A program made the position numbers and the translations under genes. From positions 23,719 through 87,718 of the forward strand of contig PHDU01000008.1 of NCBI GenBank assembly GCA_002842755.1: a stretch of 64,000 bases of DNA, in the 5' to 3' direction. The DNA comes from Bacteroidetes bacterium HGW-Bacteroidetes-1 (GTDB taxonomy: Bacteria > Bacteroidota > Bacteroidia > Bacteroidales > F082). The notes beneath the pieces are model-generated. The model ran no database searches. It was not told where the DNA came from and saw only the letters and a list, made by a program, of their open reading frames with translations. Below, one piece after another: positions 1 through 9,517 of this stretch. Each line of letters starts with the position of its first letter. Position 1 is the first letter of the stretch.

Positions 1-1
1 T

Positions 2-73
2 CCAACGCTTACCGAATTCCAAATTGGACAAGGTCAAACGTTTAACTGTACAATAAACATGTTCATTTTTTAA
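2..73 (+). CDS. possible 3' end of a gene cut by the window edge
   Basis: One forward frame is open from the window edge for 23 codons and ends in TAA, a little upstream of a strong forward terminator. That layout fits the tail of a plus-strand gene, but another forward frame is open nearly as far (to base 56), and the fragment is too short to show any domain. I cannot assign a function. The base composition matches the neighbouring genes. Confidence 0.3.
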   Translation, partial: PTLTEFQIGQGQTFNCTINMFIF

Positions 74-121
74 AGGAATGTACTTACCCTAATTCGAAAA
101 CCTTTGGGTGATTTATTATTG

Positions 122-160
122 AAGCTGCTTTTCATGAAAATTAAAAGCAGCTTTTTTTTT
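122..160 (+). terminator. intrinsic terminator
   Basis: An 11-bp perfect stem (122-132 with 143-153) and a 10-base loop are followed directly by a run of T. The T run lies on the plus strand only, so it ends transcription entering the window from the left. It isolates the flavodoxin-like pair downstream. Confidence 0.85.
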
Positions 161-297
161 GAATCGATAAAAAGTAAAATTTCCACTTCAATAATTGTTT
201 ATACCACCATCATCAATTGATGAGTTCATTCTATTGATAGATTCTAAAAACCATATTTAAATTTACTTTTTTGCTAAGCACACATAATCTGACTATT

Positions 298-849
298 GTG
301 AAAATAACCATCCTCAACGGCGACCCTGAAACCAAAGAAACCTCCTTTTCATTATTTGTTGAAGAACTTGCTCAAAACTTTGAAAAGATTCATCAGGTAG
401 AGGCTTTTCGACTTAGCACCATGAAACTACAATATTGTATTGGGTGTTGGACATGTTGGTGGGAAACACCAGGAGTTTGTACCCATCATGATGATGCTCC
501 GGATATTTTCCGTTCGGTTGTTAATGCCGACTTTTTAATTTTCGCTTCCCCGTTGATTGCGGGCTTTCCAAGTGCTATGCTTAAAAAAATTACCGACAGA
601 TTGATTGTACTTTTCCATCCTTATATTATTGTTAAACAATCTGAAAGTCACCACCGAAAACGCTATGCACGCTATCCTGATTTTGGTCTTGTTTTACAGA
701 AAGAGAACGAAACTGATGACGAAGATCTTCTGATTGTAAAAGACATGTATGACCGACTTGCTATTAATTTTCATGCACAATTACGTTATATGAAGCTTAC
801 CGATAAGGACAACCCTAAAGAAATCGCATATGAATCTTGTCATTTTTAA
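298..849 (+). CDS. flavodoxin-fold NAD(P)H-dependent reductase with an iron-sulfur-flavoprotein-like Cys motif
   Basis: A 183-residue flavodoxin-like fold protein of the FMN reductase / iron-sulfur flavoprotein type, probably a cytoplasmic FMN-binding redox enzyme. The N-terminal strand and the NGDP phosphate-binding loop (residues 7-10) fit the FMN site of the family. Cysteines 47, 50, 53 and 61 form CxxCxxCx7C, the spacing described for [4Fe-4S] ligands in iron-sulfur flavoproteins; whether a cluster is bound here is inference. A GTG start is chosen because the core strand VKITILNG begins there; a TTG lies 27 bases upstream. The gene overlaps the next flavodoxin-like gene by 20 bases, so the two are probably translated together. 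The physiological substrate is unknown. Confidence 0.75.
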   Translation: MKITILNGDPETKETSFSLFVEELAQNFEKIHQVEAFRLSTMKLQYCIGCWTCWWETPGVCTHHDDAPDIFRSVVNADFLIFASPLIAGFPSAMLKKITDRLIVLFHPYIIVKQSESHHRKRYARYPDFGLVLQKENETDDEDLLIVKDMYDRLAINFHAQLRYMKLTDKDNPKEIAYESCHF

Positions 850-1501
850 TGGCTCACCTCGCAATAAAAAGAGCAACTCCAAAATCATAATTGAACAATT
901 TCTATTAGGATATCAGGAGCACACAAACATTTCTGTTCCAGTTTATTATCTGGCCAGTACCCGTGATCGCGAACAATATTTGAAAGCTTTTTCTGAAGCA
1001 GAAACTTGTCTGATGATTTTTCCGCTTTACACAGACTCAATGCCAGGAATTGTTAAAGCGTTTTTTGAATCGATTTATTTGAGCTCTGACCCACGTCCTC
1101 AACAGTTGGGCTTTATCCTTCAATCAGGCTTTCCTGAATCAGTGCATTCGGTTTGCCTCGAACGATATCTGCGGAAATTCACACACCGAATAGGTTGTGA
1201 ATATATTGGAACTGTCATAAAAGGTGGTGTTGAAGGTATTCAGATAATGCCACGAAGTATGACAAGGAATTTGTTTAGAAATTTCAGAGCATTAGGAAAG
1301 TACTATGCAGAAACAGGTGCTTTTTCACCAAAAATCATGGAGAATTTTGCAAAGCCTTTTAAAATGTCAAAAATAAAACAGTTTATGTTTCAGATTCTCC
1401 CTTCTCGTTTCATCAATTTTTACTGGGACAGTAATCTGAAAAAGAATCATGCCCGGAAGAAACGATTTGACAGACCTTATGAAATAATCGAAAATGATTA
1501 A
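830..1501 (+). CDS. flavodoxin family / NADPH-dependent FMN reductase-like protein
   Basis: A 223-residue cytoplasmic protein opening with MNLVIFNGSPRNKKSNS, the classic strand plus phosphate-binding loop of NADPH-dependent FMN reductases and flavodoxins. A second family feature is the FPLYTDSMPGIVKAFFES stretch near residue 65-82, the flavin-contacting loop seen in NAD(P)H oxidoreductases. It lacks the cysteine motif of its upstream neighbour. The C-terminal 80 residues are basic and do not match the standard fold, so it is longer than usual (about 180-190). It starts inside the upstream gene, which suggests a paired role, perhaps a two-component reductase. The electron acceptor cannot be inferred. 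Confidence 0.72.
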   Translation: MNLVIFNGSPRNKKSNSKIIIEQFLLGYQEHTNISVPVYYLASTRDREQYLKAFSEAETCLMIFPLYTDSMPGIVKAFFESIYLSSDPRPQQLGFILQSGFPESVHSVCLERYLRKFTHRIGCEYIGTVIKGGVEGIQIMPRSMTRNLFRNFRALGKYYAETGAFSPKIMENFAKPFKMSKIKQFMFQILPSRFINFYWDSNLKKNHARKKRFDRPYEIIEND

Positions 1502-1556
1502 TTGTTAGCAATTTAGAGCTTACAATTAATTTCAAAACCGTGACAAAAAAATCGTT

Positions 1557-1877
1557 TTATAAAAAGCCTAACTCAAGTTTGGCTTCTTCCGACAGCATGC
1601 TTTGATCCCACGGAGGTTCAAAAGTAAGCTCAACATCAGCAGATCGGATGTTTTTAACGAGACCAACTTTTTCTTTCACTTCAGCAGGAAGGCTTTCTGC
1701 CACAGGACAATTTGGTGAAGTTAGTGTCATCACGATTTTTACATCTGCATCATCACTGATGGCAATTTCATAAATAAGGCCTAATTCATATATGTCAACT
1801 GGAATTTCAGGATCAAATATCGTCCTTAAAACAGTGATTACATTTGCTTCAATTGCATGTCTTTGTTCTGTATTCAT
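1557..1877 (-). CDS. sufT: SUF-associated DUF59/MIP18-family Fe-S assembly protein
   Basis: A 106-residue cytoplasmic protein of the DUF59 (MIP18/PaaD-like) family, which helps mature or deliver Fe-S clusters. The family motif DPEIPVDIYELGLIY lies at residues 22-36, and the conserved cysteine is C57 in LTSPNCPVAESLP. It is the last gene of the suf operon, 84 bases after sufE on the same strand, which supports the SufT reading over a PaaD role (no phenylacetate genes are present). In the family this gene often sits at the end of suf operons in bacteria lacking SufA. No downstream terminator is visible before the convergent flavodoxin gene. Confidence 0.85.
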   Translation of the reverse strand: MNTEQRHAIEANVITVLRTIFDPEIPVDIYELGLIYEIAISDDADVKIVMTLTSPNCPVAESLPAEVKEKVGLVKNIRSADVELTFEPPWDQSMLSEEAKLELGFL

Positions 1878-1961
1878 AATACAACTATATATTATTCTAT
1901 GATTTTTTTGTACTTACTTTTGTCATCGCAATCAATTCAAGTTCAGGCAAGCAAAGCTTAC

Positions 1962-2399
1962 TCAACTATTTGATTTCAATTTATACACCTGAGCATAAAG
2001 CTTCATCTGCTTAACCATCGAAACAAGACCATTTGAGCGTGTAGGAGAAAGATGCTCCTTAAGACCGATTGCATCGAGGAATGAAAGATCAGCCGATAGT
2101 ATTTCGTCAGGTGTATGATTCGACATCACCCTAATCAAAAGATGGACAATACCCTTTGTAATGACGGCGTCGCTATCCGCTGTAAAAATGACGTTTCCAT
2201 CCTGAAATCCGGCATGAAGCCATACCCTCGACTGACATCCTGTTATCAAGTGGTTATTTGATTTGTACTGCGCATCAATCAACGGCACATCTCTACCCAT
2301 CTCAATGAGTAGATTGTATTTATCCAACCAATCATCAAAGATTGAAAATTCATCAATAATCTGTTGCTGTGTTTCTGAGATAGTCATATATTTCAGCAT
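1962..2399 (-). CDS. sufE: SufE family cysteine desulfuration protein
   Basis: A 145-residue sulfur-acceptor protein that takes persulfide sulfur from the SufS active-site cysteine and passes it to SufBCD. The acceptor cysteine is C55 in the motif ITGCQSRVW, aligned with the reactive cysteine of E. coli SufE. The HLSPTRSNGLVSMVKQMK tail is typical of the family. The ATG chosen gives MLKYMTIS; a second ATG four codons later is equally possible. It follows sufS by 65 bases. The presence of SufE rather than a zinc-dependent SufU indicates a SufS-SufE partnership. Confidence 0.93.
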   Translation of the reverse strand: MLKYMTISETQQQIIDEFSIFDDWLDKYNLLIEMGRDVPLIDAQYKSNNHLITGCQSRVWLHAGFQDGNVIFTADSDAVITKGIVHLLIRVMSNHTPDEILSADLSFLDAIGLKEHLSPTRSNGLVSMVKQMKLYAQVYKLKSNS

Positions 2400-2464
2400 T
2401 AAATTGATTAAAAATATTCTGTTCAGGAGAAAGTCTACTTATGTCCTGTTGGTAAATATTCACG

Positions 2465-3691
2465 TTAGGTAAGCATCAACGTAGCTTTTCGCACAGCCTC
2501 TACAAGACGGTTTACTTCTTCTAAAGTATTGTACATCGCAAAAGACACCCTTACTGTACCCGGAATGTCATATCGGTCCATCACAGGTTGAGCACAATGG
2601 TGACCGGTACGAACAGCAAAACCCATTTTATCAAGCAGAGTTCCCATATCATAAGGATGAATCGCTCCTACCAAAAAAGAGATAACAGCTGCTTTATCAG
2701 AAGCCTCTCCTATGAAACGCATTCCATCAATTTCTGAAAGTTTTGCAGTTGCTTCATTCAGAAGGATGTTTTCGTGGACTGAAACAGCATCATACCCGGT
2801 TTCTTCAAGAAATTGTAAGGCAGTTTCAAGGCCCAGAACTGCACCTACATTGGGAGTGCCTGCTTCAAATTTAAAAGGTAGCTTATTGAAAGTAGTTTTA
2901 TCAAAACCTACCTGATCAACCATCTCACCTCCAAACTGGTAAGGAGGCATTCTTTCGAGCCATTTTTCCTTTCCATAAAGCACTCCCACTCCCATTGGGC
3001 CATACACTTTATGTCCGGAAAAAACAAAAAAGTCGCAATCAAGATCAAGCAAATCAATGCGCGTATGAGCAACTGATTGAGCGCCATCCACTAATACAGG
3101 AATATCATAAACATGTGCCATGCGAACCATTTCCTTTATAGGGTTAACAGTTCCCAAGGCATTAGAGATGTGTGTAATAGCAACAATTTTCGGATTCTTC
3201 TCCAGTAATTTCTGATACTGCTCAAGATCGATTTCGCCTTTATCGGTGATAGGTACCACCATTAACTTTGCTTCCTTTTGTTCACATATTTGCTGCCATG
3301 GAACCAGATTGCTATGATGCTCCATACCAGTAATGAGCATGCTATCCCCTCCATTTAGCAATAAACGCCCTAAGGACGATGCTACCAGGTTTATTGAATC
3401 AGTTGTGCCTTTTGTAAAAATAATTTCATGTGAAGCAGTAGCATTAAGTTGCGCTGCAATGGTTCGTCTTGAATGTTCGAAAGCTTCTGTAGCTTGTTGA
3501 CTCAAGTAATGCACTCCTCTGTGAATATTACAATTCTCAAATTCATAGTATTGCTTTATTCTGTTTATAACCGGCCAAGGTTTTTGCGTTGTAGCAGCAT
3601 TATCGAGATACACCAATGGTTTGTTAAAAACATTTTGATGAAGTGCCGGAAACGCAGTTCTAATTTCAGCTATATGTAGTAATTGGCACAC
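2465..3691 (-). CDS. sufS: SufS cysteine desulfurase
   Basis: A PLP-dependent group II cysteine desulfurase (408 residues) that removes sulfur from L-cysteine to give alanine and an enzyme persulfide. The PLP lysine is K228 in FSGHKVYGP, and the catalytic cysteine is C366 in RTGHHCAQP. TEHHSN-like and DGAQ PLP-contact motifs are at about 124-128 and 202-205. No ATG is available near the N-terminus; GTG, 8 bases after the sufD stop, is the best start. The gene supplies sulfur to the downstream SufE and the SufBCD scaffold encoded upstream in the same operon. Confidence 0.95.
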   Translation of the reverse strand: MCQLLHIAEIRTAFPALHQNVFNKPLVYLDNAATTQKPWPVINRIKQYYEFENCNIHRGVHYLSQQATEAFEHSRRTIAAQLNATASHEIIFTKGTTDSINLVASSLGRLLLNGGDSMLITGMEHHSNLVPWQQICEQKEAKLMVVPITDKGEIDLEQYQKLLEKNPKIVAITHISNALGTVNPIKEMVRMAHVYDIPVLVDGAQSVAHTRIDLLDLDCDFFVFSGHKVYGPMGVGVLYGKEKWLERMPPYQFGGEMVDQVGFDKTTFNKLPFKFEAGTPNVGAVLGLETALQFLEETGYDAVSVHENILLNEATAKLSEIDGMRFIGEASDKAAVISFLVGAIHPYDMGTLLDKMGFAVRTGHHCAQPVMDRYDIPGTVRVSFAMYNTLEEVNRLVEAVRKATLMLT

Positions 3692-3699
3692 TTTGGAAA

Positions 3700-5118
3700 T
3701 CAGATTTTACTCATGTCAATTTCAAAATGGTACTCTTTTTCAGGTGATCCGCAATGTAAAACACATTTCTCACATATTGACAGTTCACCACGCAAGCGTT
3801 TCTTTACCATATCATCAATACGTGTCTTCAATGCTTCGATGGAAATATGTTTGATAATATCAGCCGAAAATGCATAGAGCAAAAGCAAGCGCGCGTTTGC
3901 TTTACTGATTCCTCTTGATCGAAGATAAAACATTGCTTCCTGATCGAGTTGTCCGATGGTAGCACCATGACTACATTTTACATCATCAGCATATATCTCA
4001 AGGAAAGGCATGGTGTGTATGGTAGCATGTGGCTTAAGCTGGATGTTATTGTTGTTTTGATAAGCGTTGGTTTTTTGTGCATCCCGTGCAACATAAATAT
4101 ACCCATTGAAAACAGCAGAAGCCTCATCATCGAGTATGCCTTTAAAAAGCTCATTGCTTGTACAATGCGGTTGGTTATGCAATATCCTTATCTGGTTATC
4201 AACATGTTGTTTTTTATCCATCAGATATAAACCAAATACATCAGCGTGTGCTCCATTTCCATCCAGGGCAACCTCAATATTGTTTCGAATCATGCCACAG
4301 TTAAAGGTCAGCGTATTTGTTTTAATAGTGCTGTTGGCTTCCTGTTTGATAAAAGTTGAGTTTATCAAACCTGACATATCATTCAGATTCTGAAGCTTAT
4401 AAAGTTCAAAATGAGCGTTTTCGCCAACAAAAATCTCCGTCACAGTATTCACAAGACTGGTTGAATGATTGATCGAATCATCACAGTGCATCAGATTAAG
4501 CTGGCTGTTGCGTCCCAGAATTATCAGATTGCGGTTTTGAATGAAGACATTCTCATTCCTGTCGATAATTTTAATGATTTGTAATGTTTTTGAAAACGTA
4601 ACGCCGTCTGGTACATAGATAAACACTCCATCCTGAACCATCGCAGTATTAAGACTCACAAAACTATTATTCATGCAGTGAGCAATTTCACCATAGTATT
4701 TATCGACCAGTTCGGGATAGGTTTTCATAGCTGTTCGCAAGCTGCCATAAACCACTCCCTCGGGAGAGGTATGCATACTGCCATCGTCGCCTTGATACCA
4801 GCCATTGAGCAAAGAAATGATTTCAGTATCAAAATTATGCACTTCGCATCGAAAAAGTTCTTCAATATTATTGTTCGATAGCAATGGCTGAAGATCATGG
4901 ATAAAACTTTGATCGAGTATTGATTCTACTTCGGTGAACCTCCAATTCTCCTGAGAGCTATCAGGGAAACCTTTTTCAACAAAATCCTTAATATGCTTTT
5001 CACGCAATGCACTCACTTTTGGTATATCGAAAGCAGAAATAAGTTCTTTGTTTTCCTTGAACTGATGAATAAGCAGTTCGTCTAGATCAAGAATCTGTTG
5101 TGTTAGGTGATCACTCAT
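3700..5118 (-). CDS. sufD: SufD, Fe-S cluster scaffold subunit
   Basis: A 472-residue subunit of the SufBC2D scaffold on which Fe-S clusters are built. The beta-helix core is recognisable, and the conserved DDVKCSHGATIG motif at 378-389 contains H384, corresponding to the histidine in E. coli SufD proposed as a cluster or iron ligand. The C-terminal helical part ends with a SufC-interaction-like helix. It lies 31 bases after sufC. The C-terminal tail has two extra cysteines (KCVLHCGS), not obviously part of the family core. Confidence 0.94.
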   Translation of the reverse strand: MSDHLTQQILDLDELLIHQFKENKELISAFDIPKVSALREKHIKDFVEKGFPDSSQENWRFTEVESILDQSFIHDLQPLLSNNNIEELFRCEVHNFDTEIISLLNGWYQGDDGSMHTSPEGVVYGSLRTAMKTYPELVDKYYGEIAHCMNNSFVSLNTAMVQDGVFIYVPDGVTFSKTLQIIKIIDRNENVFIQNRNLIILGRNSQLNLMHCDDSINHSTSLVNTVTEIFVGENAHFELYKLQNLNDMSGLINSTFIKQEANSTIKTNTLTFNCGMIRNNIEVALDGNGAHADVFGLYLMDKKQHVDNQIRILHNQPHCTSNELFKGILDDEASAVFNGYIYVARDAQKTNAYQNNNNIQLKPHATIHTMPFLEIYADDVKCSHGATIGQLDQEAMFYLRSRGISKANARLLLLYAFSADIIKHISIEALKTRIDDMVKKRLRGELSICEKCVLHCGSPEKEYHFEIDMSKI

Positions 5119-5149
5119 TTTTCAATTTATTTAGATGGGTTAAACCAGC

Positions 5150-5905
5150 TTAAGCAAGGTGCTGCTCTTTGATCCACTCATAGCCTCTTTCCTCAAGTTC
5201 GAGGGCAAGGTTCTTACCTCCAGTTTTTACAATTTTTCCATCGAAAAGAACATGTACAAAGTCAGGAACAATATAATCAAGAAGCCTTTGATAATGGGTA
5301 ATGATGACAAAAGCGTTTTCATCGGAACGTAACTGATTCACTCCTTTGGCCACTACTTTAAGGGCGTCAATATCCAATCCAGAGTCTGTTTCGTCAAGTA
5401 TAGCAAGTGTTGGCTGAAGCATGGCCATCTGAAAGATTTCGTTTTTCTTTTTCTCCCCGCCAGAAAAGCCTTCGTTGACGGATCTGTTTGCGAGTTTGGA
5501 ATGGATTTCGACCAGATTTTTCTTTTCTTCCATCATTTTTAGAAACTCTCCGGCCGGAACAGGGGGCTTTCCATGGTATTCCCGTTGTGCATTAAGTGCA
5601 GTGCGCAAAAAGTTGGTCATACTTACACCTGGTATTTCAACAGGGTATTGAAAACTAAGAAAAATACCTTCATTGGCACGTTCTTCTGCTGAAAGTTCAA
5701 TTATGTTTTTTCCTTTAAACCAAATCTCACCTTCTGTGACATCATATCCATCACGTCCGGTGATGGCAGCAGCCAGTGTGCTTTTACCGGTACCATTGGG
5801 CCCCATAATAGCATGAACTTCACCTTTATTAACTCCGAGGTTTAGTCCTCTGATAATCTCTTTCCCATCAATGGAAACGTGCAAATTTTTTATATTGAGT
5901 AACAT
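5150..5905 (-). CDS. sufC: SufC, Fe-S assembly ABC ATPase
   Basis: A soluble ABC-type ATPase (251 residues) that drives conformational change of the SufB-SufD scaffold. Walker A is GPNGTGKST (35-43), the signature is FSGGEKKK (147-154), and Walker B is LAILDETDSGLD (167-178). It keeps the SufC-type ETDSGLD variant instead of the DEPTSGLD of transporters. No membrane segment is present, as expected. It is encoded between sufB and sufD in the standard order. Confidence 0.97.
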   Translation of the reverse strand: MLLNIKNLHVSIDGKEIIRGLNLGVNKGEVHAIMGPNGTGKSTLAAAITGRDGYDVTEGEIWFKGKNIIELSAEERANEGIFLSFQYPVEIPGVSMTNFLRTALNAQREYHGKPPVPAGEFLKMMEEKKNLVEIHSKLANRSVNEGFSGGEKKKNEIFQMAMLQPTLAILDETDSGLDIDALKVVAKGVNQLRSDENAFVIITHYQRLLDYIVPDFVHVLFDGKIVKTGGKNLALELEERGYEWIKEQHLA

Positions 5906-6008
5906 AGCCTAAAGTTGTATTTTTGTTTAATCATTTATTTCTGTTCTGTTCGGGTCAAAATGCTGTGATTTCTATTGAATTCAAGGCCTACCCAACATTA
6001 TCCACTCA

Positions 6009-7460
6009 CTAGCCAACACTTCCTTCCAGTGTGATTGACAAAAGTTTTTGTGCTTCAACTGCAAACTCCATAGGTAGTTTATTGAGCACCTCTTTGGCAT
6101 AACCGTTAACGATAAGACCAATCGCCTTTTCGGTATCGATACCACGCTGATTACAATAAAACAACTGGTCTTCAGAAATTTTTGAAGTAGTTGCTTCATG
6201 CTCAACGATGCTTGATTCATTTTTTGTTTCAATGTATGGAAATGTATGAGCACCACATTTGCTTCCGAGAAGTAATGAATCGCACTGAGAAAAATTACGT
6301 GAGTTGACGGCGCCAGAAAGGATTTTCACAAGTCCGCGATAACTGTTATTGCTTTGCCCTGCTGAGATACCTTTAGAGATGATTGTGCTGCGTGTATTTT
6401 TTCCGATATGGATCATTTTTGAGCCAGTATCAGCTTGCTGGTGGTTGTTGGTAACAGCTACTGAATAAAACTCGCCAACGGAATTATCTCCCATGAGTAC
6501 ACAGCTTGGGTATTTCCATGTTATTGCTGAACCTGTTTCAACCTGTGTCCAGGAAATTTTGGAACGTTTCCCTTTGCAAAGTCCTCTTTTTGTAACAAAA
6601 TTATAGACGCCCCCTTTGCCTTCTTTGTTACCAGGATACCAGTTCTGAACTGTAGAATATTTTACTTCTGCATCGTCCATGGCTATAATTTCAACAATGG
6701 CAGCATGAAGTTGGTTTTCATCGCGCATTGGTGCTGTGCAACCTTCCATATAGCTCACATAGCTACCAGCCTCAGCAACAATTAGTGTACGTTCAAATTG
6801 GCCTGTATTTGCTGCATTGATTCTAAAATATGTTGAGAGTTCGAGGGGGCAACGCACACCGTTGGGAATAAAACAGAACGAACCATCGCTGAAAACTGCT
6901 GAATTAAGTGCAGCAAAGTAATTATCCGTGTAGGGAACAACACTTCCCATGTACTTTTTAACCAGCTCAGGATATTCACGCACTGCCTCGCTAAAAGAGC
7001 AGAAAATAACGCCATGCTTTGAAAGCGTATCCTGAAAGGTTGTTTTTACTGAAACACTGTCGATTACTGCATCAACAGCAACTCCTGAAAGGTGTTTTTG
7101 CTCTTCAAGAGAAATACCAAGCTTATTAAAAGTATCTATCAACTCAGGATCAACTTCATCCAAACTAGATAGTTCTTTTTTCCTTTTTGGCGCGGAATAG
7201 TAAATGATGTCCTGATAATCAATTTTAGGATATTGAATATGCGCCCATTCCGGTTCTTTCATCGTTATCCAATGACGAAATGCTTTAAGCCGAAATTCAA
7301 GCATCCACTCAGGTTCATCTTTTTTTGCTGAAATGAATCGAACAGTTTCTTCACTCAGACCACGAGGCGCCATATCGCTTTCGATATCAGTATAGAAACC
7401 GTATTTATATTCGTTTTGGGTAACTTGCTCGAGAATTGTATCGTTGTCGTTAACTTCCAT
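6009..7460 (-). CDS. sufB: SufB, Fe-S cluster scaffold subunit
   Basis: A 483-residue core subunit of the SufBCD complex, first gene of the suf operon. The conserved [19 protein letters not shown] region carries the sulfur-accepting cysteine (C402), followed by the [17 protein letters not shown] block characteristic of SufB rather than SufD. An ATG start is chosen; a TTG two codons upstream is in frame but less likely. A TATCTTTG promoter element lies 38 bases before the start. No sufA, sufR or iscR-like gene is linked, so regulation is not evident beyond the promoter. Confidence 0.96.
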   Translation of the reverse strand: MEVNDNDTILEQVTQNEYKYGFYTDIESDMAPRGLSEETVRFISAKKDEPEWMLEFRLKAFRHWITMKEPEWAHIQYPKIDYQDIIYYSAPKRKKELSSLDEVDPELIDTFNKLGISLEEQKHLSGVAVDAVIDSVSVKTTFQDTLSKHGVIFCSFSEAVREYPELVKKYMGSVVPYTDNYFAALNSAVFSDGSFCFIPNGVRCPLELSTYFRINAANTGQFERTLIVAEAGSYVSYMEGCTAPMRDENQLHAAIVEIIAMDDAEVKYSTVQNWYPGNKEGKGGVYNFVTKRGLCKGKRSKISWTQVETGSAITWKYPSCVLMGDNSVGEFYSVAVTNNHQQADTGSKMIHIGKNTRSTIISKGISAGQSNNSYRGLVKILSGAVNSRNFSQCDSLLLGSKCGAHTFPYIETKNESSIVEHEATTSKISEDQLFYCNQRGIDTEKAIGLIVNGYAKEVLNKLPMEFAVEAQKLLSITLEGSVG

Positions 7461-7498
7461 GTTCAAAAGCTTATTTAGAATTTTTATAAATAAGTCTG

Positions 7499-7506
7499 CA
7501 AAGATA
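7499..7506 (-). promoter_or_regulatory. -7 promoter element of the suf operon
   Basis: The minus strand reads TATCTTTG, a perfect match to the Bacteroidota TAnnTTTG -7 consensus, followed by C. It is 38 bases upstream of the sufB ATG. A short CTAC-AAATC-GTAG inverted repeat sits just upstream of it (about 7515-7527) and could be part of an operator, though it is weak. Confidence 0.7.
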
Positions 7507-7644
7507 GCAATTTTCTACGATTTGTAGTTAAAGCTACATTGATTAAACCACAGTAATCTGGTTTTGTTCAGTCCTAAATTGGCATTTGAAATTTATATTT
7601 ACTTTTCAGCTAAAACTAATGTTTCAGGATAAAAAACAGCTCAC

Positions 7645-8895
7645 CTATTGCGCTAATATTGAGGCGCTTTCAACCAATTTGTACACTTTATCTCCGCGTC
7701 TCACAGCTTCTTTAACGAAAATGGAACAATTCTCACCTTTAATGGTTTTTTGAACCGGATTCAACTCCACTCTTATCTCTGAAAGAGTATCTTCATAAAC
7801 GCCGGTTGTCGGCCCGATAATCAAAATTGTTTCACCCAAACCTAATGACTGTGTCTCCATTTTGATTTCAGCAACCTGCAGTTTATTAAAATAATTGTTA
7901 ACCTTTCCAACATAAACTTTTTTTTGTGTTGCCTGAGAGCCGTATTGTTCAGTCCATTCACCGATTTTACTTCCAAGATAATACCCATCCCAAAATCCCC
8001 TGTTGTAAACGGATTTCAGTCTTTCATTCCATTGATCTGCCTTTTGGGCAGTAAAAAGCCCTTGCTGGACAGCTTCAACTGCTTCATGATAAACAGAAGT
8101 AACCACTTTCACATATTCTGCTGAACGACCGCGTCCTTCAATCTTAAGCACCTCAACGCCTGCATCCAGAATTCGATCAAGAAAATATATGGTATTTAAA
8201 TCTTTTGGCGACATGATGTATTCATTTTCAATATCCATCTCTAACTGTTGATCGCGGTCTTTCACAGTATAGGCTCTTCGACAGGGTTGCAGACAGGCGC
8301 CTCTGTTGGCTGAGGAATTAAGCATATCCAGACTCAGGTAACATTTACCAGAAACAGCCATGCATAAAGCTCCATGCACAAATATCTCTATCCGGATCAG
8401 ACTGCCCAAAGGTCCTATAATATTTTGTTCTTGAATCGCTTGTGTTAAAGCCGCCACCTGATGGATTGTCAACTCGCGGGCAGTAACCATTACATCTGCA
8501 TATTTAGCATAATACTTTATAGCTTCAATGTTGGTGATATTGGCCTGCGTTGACATATGAACCTCAACTCCGGCTTTTGCAGCATATTGAATCACGGCCT
8601 GATCAGAAGCAATTACAGCAGTTATGCCATTGCATTTTACTGCATCAACCAATTGACGCATTTCATCAAGCTCCGAATCAAAAATGACTGTGTTGATCGT
8701 TACATAGCTTTTTACATTGTTCTGGTGACAAAAAGTGGCAATATCGGCTAAATCGTCCAAAGTGAAATTTTGTGACGATTTGGAACGCATGTTTAACTTT
8801 CCCACTCCGAAATAAACAGACCCTGCACCTGCCTGAATAGCCGCCGACAATGCTTCAAAGGAGCCAACCGGTGCCATGATTTCAATTTTTTTCAT
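7645..8895 (-). CDS. U32 family peptidase-like protein (TrhP/YegQ type)
   Basis: A 416-residue cytoplasmic protein of the U32 'collagenase-like' family. It opens with the MAPVGSFEALSAAIQAGA motif (residues 7-24) and carries the family signature EIFVHGALCMAVSGKC, followed by further cysteines in NRGACLQPCRR that in related proteins may bind a metal or Fe-S cluster. Members YegQ/TrhP of E. coli take part in prephenate-dependent hydroxylation of tRNA uridine 34; transfer of that role here is inference. The length fits the short form of the family. It stands alone, between the divergent-looking spacer of suf and the nitroreductase gene. Confidence 0.85.
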   Translation of the reverse strand: MKKIEIMAPVGSFEALSAAIQAGAGSVYFGVGKLNMRSKSSQNFTLDDLADIATFCHQNNVKSYVTINTVIFDSELDEMRQLVDAVKCNGITAVIASDQAVIQYAAKAGVEVHMSTQANITNIEAIKYYAKYADVMVTARELTIHQVAALTQAIQEQNIIGPLGSLIRIEIFVHGALCMAVSGKCYLSLDMLNSSANRGACLQPCRRAYTVKDRDQQLEMDIENEYIMSPKDLNTIYFLDRILDAGVEVLKIEGRGRSAEYVKVVTSVYHEAVEAVQQGLFTAQKADQWNERLKSVYNRGFWDGYYLGSKIGEWTEQYGSQATQKKVYVGKVNNYFNKLQVAEIKMETQSLGLGETILIIGPTTGVYEDTLSEIRVELNPVQKTIKGENCSIFVKEAVRRGDKVYKLVESASILAQ

Positions 8896-8971
8896 GCGGT
8901 AAAATTAGTAAGGAATTTATTGCAGATAAATTTTCAAGCAGAAAACAAAAGGAATGAAGTTTTTTTAACTT

Positions 8972-9517
8972 TCAATAAGCATTCCAGCGAAGAATACTTA
9001 CCAAAGACTTTCTTGCCTTTTTTCGCAAGGGGTAGCCATCAGGAGCATAACCAAGGGATACAATCAAACCGATGGTTTTGTCATCAGGAATTTTCAATAG
9101 TGAAAGAATGTCCTTTTCATTGAACCATCCAATCATGCATGTTCCAAGGCCAAGCTCAGCAGCCTGAAGACAGAAATGCTCTGCCGCAATCCCAATATCG
9201 ATTAAAGGGTATTCTTTTTTCTTTAATCTACCTCCCATTTCGGAGAGCAATGTTGGTTTTTCAAGCACCATTACAAGCAGCACCGGCACCGAAGCAACAA
9301 AATTATTGAATGTCCCCAGAGGTCCGCGTGTCTCCTTTGCAATCAAGGACAACAATTGAGTGTCATCTACAACAATGAAGGTCCATGGTTGTGCATTACT
9401 TGCCGATGGGGCCAGGCGCGCAGCTTCGATACATTTCATTAACTTTTCCTTTTCAACAGGTTTTGCCGAATATTTTCTGACACTTTGACGCTGCTGAATA
9501 AGCGCTTCGAAATTCAT
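8972..9517 (-). CDS. nitroreductase family protein
   Basis: A 181-residue FMN-dependent nitroreductase-fold oxidoreductase. The family start RQSVRKYSAKPVEKEKL (residues 10-26) holds the FMN phosphate contacts, APSASNAQPWTFIVV (37-51) is the second conserved block, and GLGTCMIGWF is the third. The reaction is probably NAD(P)H-driven reduction of nitro compounds, quinones or flavins, with no specific substrate visible. Its ATG overlaps the stop codon of the upstream lipoprotein gene (ATGA), so the two are translationally coupled. Confidence 0.88.
   Translation of the reverse strand: MNFEALIQQRQSVRKYSAKPVEKEKLMKCIEAARLAPSASNAQPWTFIVVDDTQLLSLIAKETRGPLGTFNNFVASVPVLLVMVLEKPTLLSEMGGRLKKKEYPLIDIGIAAEHFCLQAAELGLGTCMIGWFNEKDILSLLKIPDDKTIGLIVSLGYAPDGYPLRKKARKSLVSILRWNAY

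Noticed and set aside
3949..4393. Plus-strand 93- and 95-codon frames in sufD
   Set aside because: They are antisense to a clearly conserved sufD and overlap each other.
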